From Gammaproteobacteria bacterium (GTDB lineage: Bacteria > Pseudomonadota > Gammaproteobacteria > Acidiferrobacterales > Sulfurifustaceae), in NCBI GenBank assembly GCA_004298065.1, contig SCRL01000044.1, positions 1-32,766 on the forward strand: DNA of 32,766 bases. The letters run 5' to 3'. Below the pieces are notes generated by a model that worked only from the letters and a program-made list of their open reading frames with translations, ran no database searches and was not told the DNA's origin. Below, piece after piece: positions 32,677 through 32,766 of this stretch (its first letter is position 1; each line of letters starts with the position of its first letter). The position numbers and the translations under genes are program-made.

Positions 32677-32766
32677 TTACGCGCGCGCCCAGTCGGGATC
32701 GTATTCCTCGACCACCTGCTTGAGCGGCCGGCGGCCGTCGTAGCCCTCGTGATAACCGTGGTAGTG
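32677..32766 (-). CDS. C-terminal end of an unrecognised protein (29 codons and stop)
   Basis: An open minus-strand frame enters from the window edge and stops at TAA (32679-32677). Its last residues are HYHGYHEGYDGRRPLKQVV, then EEYDPDWARA. The end is rich in His, Tyr and Asp/Glu and highly polar. In Pseudomonas the gene beyond ribF is murJ (mviN), but this tail does not look like the hydrophobic end of MurJ. I cannot name the family from 29 residues. It lies 50 nt before ribF on the same strand and could share its transcript. Confidence 0.5.
   Translation of the reverse strand, partial: HYHGYHEGYDGRRPLKQVVEEYDPDWARA

Overview
The window looks like chromosome of a GC-rich gammaproteobacterium that oxidises reduced sulfur. 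The left edge carries the start of soxY (thiosulfate-oxidation carrier). The right half follows a gene order familiar from Pseudomonas and relatives: fimT-pilV-pilW-pilX-pilY1-pilY2-pilE facing ispH-fkpB-lspA-ileS-ribF. An Acidiferrobacterales-type organism (Sulfuricaulis/Sulfurifustis-like) would fit, but that is inference. I see no insertion sequences, prophage genes, CRISPR arrays or rRNA.

Layout. 1-785: soxY start and rppH on the minus strand. 859-4296: a WD40-repeat lipoprotein, a HAD phosphatase and an ABC importer (btuC, btuD) on the plus strand. 4472-4704: a tiny Ala/Pro-rich lipoprotein with a textbook terminator. 4751-9602: a sigma70 promoter, a cobalamin riboswitch and the operon btuB-tonB-pduO-(BtuF-like SBP)-bluB. 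9599-12375, minus: cbiB-cobD-btuF, overlapping genes. 12453-13940, plus: cobQ. 13906-16675, minus: promoter, second cobalamin riboswitch, then cobT-cobC-cobS. 16700-18785, minus: ampD-ampE-cobU. 18821-18896: tRNA-Thr(CGT). 18973-19413: a Fur/Irr-type regulator. 19414-19734: an AT-rich intergenic region. 19735-26899: the type IV pilus minor-pilin operon. 26919-32626, minus: ribF-ileS-lspA-fkpB-ispH. 32677-32766: the last 29 codons of an unrecognised minus-strand gene.

How it works together. About 16 kb is devoted to vitamin B12. BtuB, a small TonB, two candidate periplasmic binding proteins and BtuCD would import corrinoids. PduO adenosylates the corrin. CobQ, CbiB and CobD amidate it and attach the aminopropanol arm. 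BluB makes the lower ligand dimethylbenzimidazole from FMN. CobU, CobT, CobS and CobC assemble the nucleotide loop. Corrin-ring synthesis genes are absent here, so this is uptake plus late assembly. The two riboswitches are near copies, and each follows a TTGACA-17 bp-TAGNNT promoter, so uptake and loop assembly are probably repressed by B12 together. Start sites were moved inward from the longest open frame wherever a family start, a Shine-Dalgarno (SD) site or a stop/start overlap supported it.
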